A DNA stretch of 64,000 bases from Dysgonomonadaceae bacterium PH5-43 (GTDB lineage: Bacteria > Bacteroidota > Bacteroidia > Bacteroidales > Azobacteroidaceae), in NCBI GenBank assembly GCA_029916745.1, contig JARXWK010000002.1, forward strand, positions 62,001-126,000, written 5' to 3'. Below are positions 62,551 to 64,000 of the stretch, piece by piece. The notes below the pieces were generated by a model. The model was not told where the DNA came from. It saw only the letters and a list, made by a program, of their open reading frames with translations, and searched no databases. Position 1 is the stretch's first letter. Every line of letters begins with the position of its first letter. The translations under genes and the position numbers were made by a program.

Positions 62551-63678
62551 ATGTTACAACACGCAGATTATTTATGTAATAATTCGGACGCCTATAATCA
62601 TTCTCCAGAAATGAATCGTCTTTTTGTGGAAGGCATGAAAGAGATCACTCGTTTTCATCAACAGAACAATCCCTTTTACGCTCGTTTGTTGAAAAAGAAA
62701 AAGTTTGATATAGATTCGCTTTTGAAGGTAGATGATTGTGCAAATATTCCGTTCCTGTATGCCGACTTTTTCAAAACGCACGTAATGAAAAGCATTCTAG
62801 ATGAAATGGTAACGGAGCACTTTACTTCTTCCGGAACCACGGGGCAAATGAGTCAGATGTTTTTTGATGCCCGTACTATCGGATTGGGTATTCAAATGGT
62901 TGATTTTGAAATGGAATACCTGGGTTTTGTGGCTCCGGAACAAGAATGTAATTACATTTTATATTCATACGAAATACCTGAAGATTCCAAATTGGGAACA
63001 GCAAACACCGATAAGCGAATGCTTAAATACACTAAAGTGAACGAAGTCGAATATGCATTGAAACAAAACGGTCGGGGAGGGTACGACTTTGACGTTTTTG
63101 GGATTATCCGCGCTTTCCAGCGTTTTGCAGAGCAAGGATTGCCTGTCCGGATTTTAGGATTCCCTTCGTTCTTTTATTTCACGTTAGAACAAATGCGCGA
63201 TTTGAAAATCCCACCCATGAAACTACACCCTGATTCTTGCTCGGTGTTTGGTGGAGGCTGGAAAGGATATGCCGGCAAACAAATATCGAAATTAGAATTA
63301 TATCAATTAGGAGAAGAGATGCTGGGTATTCCCAATCATCGTTTTTGCGATGGGTTTGGCTCGGTTGAACATTCCATTCCTTACTTAGAATGTAAAAATC
63401 ATCATTTCCATGTGCCGACCTGGTCTCGTGTGTTTATTCGCGACATGAAAACGCTTGAGGTGTTGCCGATGGGCGAACCTGGTTTTCTCCAGTTTGTTTC
63501 GCCTTATATTTCATCTGCGCCTGCTCATAGCATCGTCATGGGAGACAAAGCGGTTTTGTATCCTGCCGAAAAATGTAGTTGCGGATTAGAAACGCCTTAC
63601 TTCGAGATCTTGGGTCGTGCAGGAACGTCTAAAAACAAAAGCTGCGCCATTGCTGCTTCGGAATTTTTGAAAAAATGA
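62551..63678 (+). CDS. LuxE-like acyl-protein synthetase
   Basis: The 375-aa protein matches the LuxE/AMP-dependent acyl-protein synthetase family. It begins with a helix, then shows IPFLYADFFKTHV and the adenylate loop FTSSGTTGQMSQ (about 91-102), with GFPSFFY, a GGGWKGYAG segment and FGSVEHSIPYLEC downstream. In bioluminescent bacteria LuxE activates a fatty acid and passes it to the reductase LuxC. It starts 13 bp after the adenylate-ligase gene and is followed 7 bp later by a probable luxC-like gene. No luciferase genes are seen. Confidence 0.85.
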   Translation: MLQHADYLCNNSDAYNHSPEMNRLFVEGMKEITRFHQQNNPFYARLLKKKKFDIDSLLKVDDCANIPFLYADFFKTHVMKSILDEMVTEHFTSSGTTGQMSQMFFDARTIGLGIQMVDFEMEYLGFVAPEQECNYILYSYEIPEDSKLGTANTDKRMLKYTKVNEVEYALKQNGRGGYDFDVFGIIRAFQRFAEQGLPVRILGFPSFFYFTLEQMRDLKIPPMKLHPDSCSVFGGGWKGYAGKQISKLELYQLGEEMLGIPNHRFCDGFGSVEHSIPYLECKNHHFHVPTWSRVFIRDMKTLEVLPMGEPGFLQFVSPYISSAPAHSIVMGDKAVLYPAEKCSCGLETPYFEILGRAGTSKNKSCAIAASEFLKK

Positions 63679-63685
63679 ATTGATT

Positions 63686-64000
63686 ATGAAAAAGATACAT
63701 TTATTTAAAGGAGAAATACAGGATTCTTATCAGATTGAACAAATCGAACAATCTATTCTCCAAACTATAGGAAAACCGCTTGCAACGCAGGTCTTATTGA
63801 ATGCTGGAGAAAATCTGTCTTCCCGATTGGCGAAAGGCGATGCCGAACTCGAAGCAATATTGATGCATTCAGGAGTGGACGCAGAAGAAGCAAAGGCGAC
63901 GGTTTGTGGTTTGGCTGATGTTTTCAGTAAATCATATATGACGGAGAAAATTTGTCACGAGTTGGGACGAATCGATCCCTTCGTACTTCGCCGTTTCAAT
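63686..64000 (+). CDS. Partial CDS, probable LuxC-like acyl-CoA/acyl-protein reductase
   Basis: An ATG at 63686 opens a frame of 105 codons to the window edge without a stop. It begins MKKIHLFKGEIQDSYQIEQI. The helical N-terminus with IDPFVLRRFN at the visible end resembles the start of the LuxC/acyl-CoA reductase family, and the gene directly follows the LuxE-like gene. The catalytic Cys region is outside the window, so the family assignment rests on context and a weak N-terminal match. Confidence 0.6.
   Translation, partial: MKKIHLFKGEIQDSYQIEQIEQSILQTIGKPLATQVLLNAGENLSSRLAKGDAELEAILMHSGVDAEEAKATVCGLADVFSKSYMTEKICHELGRIDPFVLRRFN

Noticed and set aside
61269-64000. Bioluminescence (lux) operon
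   Set aside because: LuxE-like and probable LuxC-like genes are present, but no luciferase subunits are seen, so light production is not supported.

Overview
The window reads as chromosomal DNA of a Bacteroidota bacterium, most likely of the order Bacteroidales. It is AT-rich. Many genes are preceded by the phylum's promoter form (TTTG or TTG, about 20 bp, then TAnnTTTG). One secreted protein carries a C-terminal type IX secretion sorting domain, and several signal peptides appear to leave an N-terminal Gln. The core genes (ExbB/ExbD sets, a GT3-type glycogen synthase, TamL-like and DUF3078 outer-membrane proteins) are typical of that group. The genus cannot be fixed from the sequence alone.

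Layout. 1-2.4 kb: a leftward operon with a CDP-ribitol-type cytidylyltransferase/SDR fusion. 2.4-2.6 kb: a 22-23 bp palindromic tandem repeat. 2.7-4.7 kb: an iron-type ABC ATPase and an ATP-grasp-like protein. 4.8-10 kb: an exbB-exbD operon, an M48 lipoprotein protease and a RelA/SpoT synthetase. 10-18.3 kb: a secreted hydrolase, a GH20 hexosaminidase and the glycogen pair (phosphorylase, synthase). 18.5-28.7 kb: a T9SS cargo protein, lipid and amide enzymes, a leftward gyrB operon ending in sufE and trmH, rpsT, tRNA-Glu and recO.

28.85-38.62 kb is an integrated mobile element. A 20-bp direct repeat marks its ends: one copy is the 3' end of tRNA-Arg(CCU), the other lies beside a tyrosine integrase. 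The element also encodes a Rep_trans-like initiator with an iteron-like upstream region, a 57-aa NUMOD3-like protein, a helix-turn-helix protein, a serine recombinase with a 44-bp inverted-repeat site, and a cargo operon. The cargo (small protein, SPFH-GYF protein, membrane protein, zinc-ribbon membrane protein) follows a long leader that can fold into two competing structures. A 33-bp operator-like sequence sits 43 bp upstream of the -7 element of both the integrase and the helix-turn-helix gene. Just beyond the element are a PD-(D/E)XK nuclease and a protein whose C-terminus resembles the GyrA coiled-coil region, a possible defence pair.

41.7-55.9 kb returns to housekeeping: mfd-folC-MFS, a GT2-pyrC-DUF3109 operon, a TamL-like protein, a TrmH-type methyltransferase and a DUF3078 protein. 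56-64 kb is a rightward run: aminotransferase, FtsX-like permease, an RsbU/RsbW/RsbV-like partner-switching set, then an adenylating enzyme, a LuxE-like protein and the start of a probable LuxC-like reductase.

The most striking unexplained structure is a dispersed non-coding repeat of about 0.5 kb present three times (19.8, 41.0 and, inverted, 53.7-54.2 kb). Each copy is an array of about 23-bp units followed by a conserved unique block.
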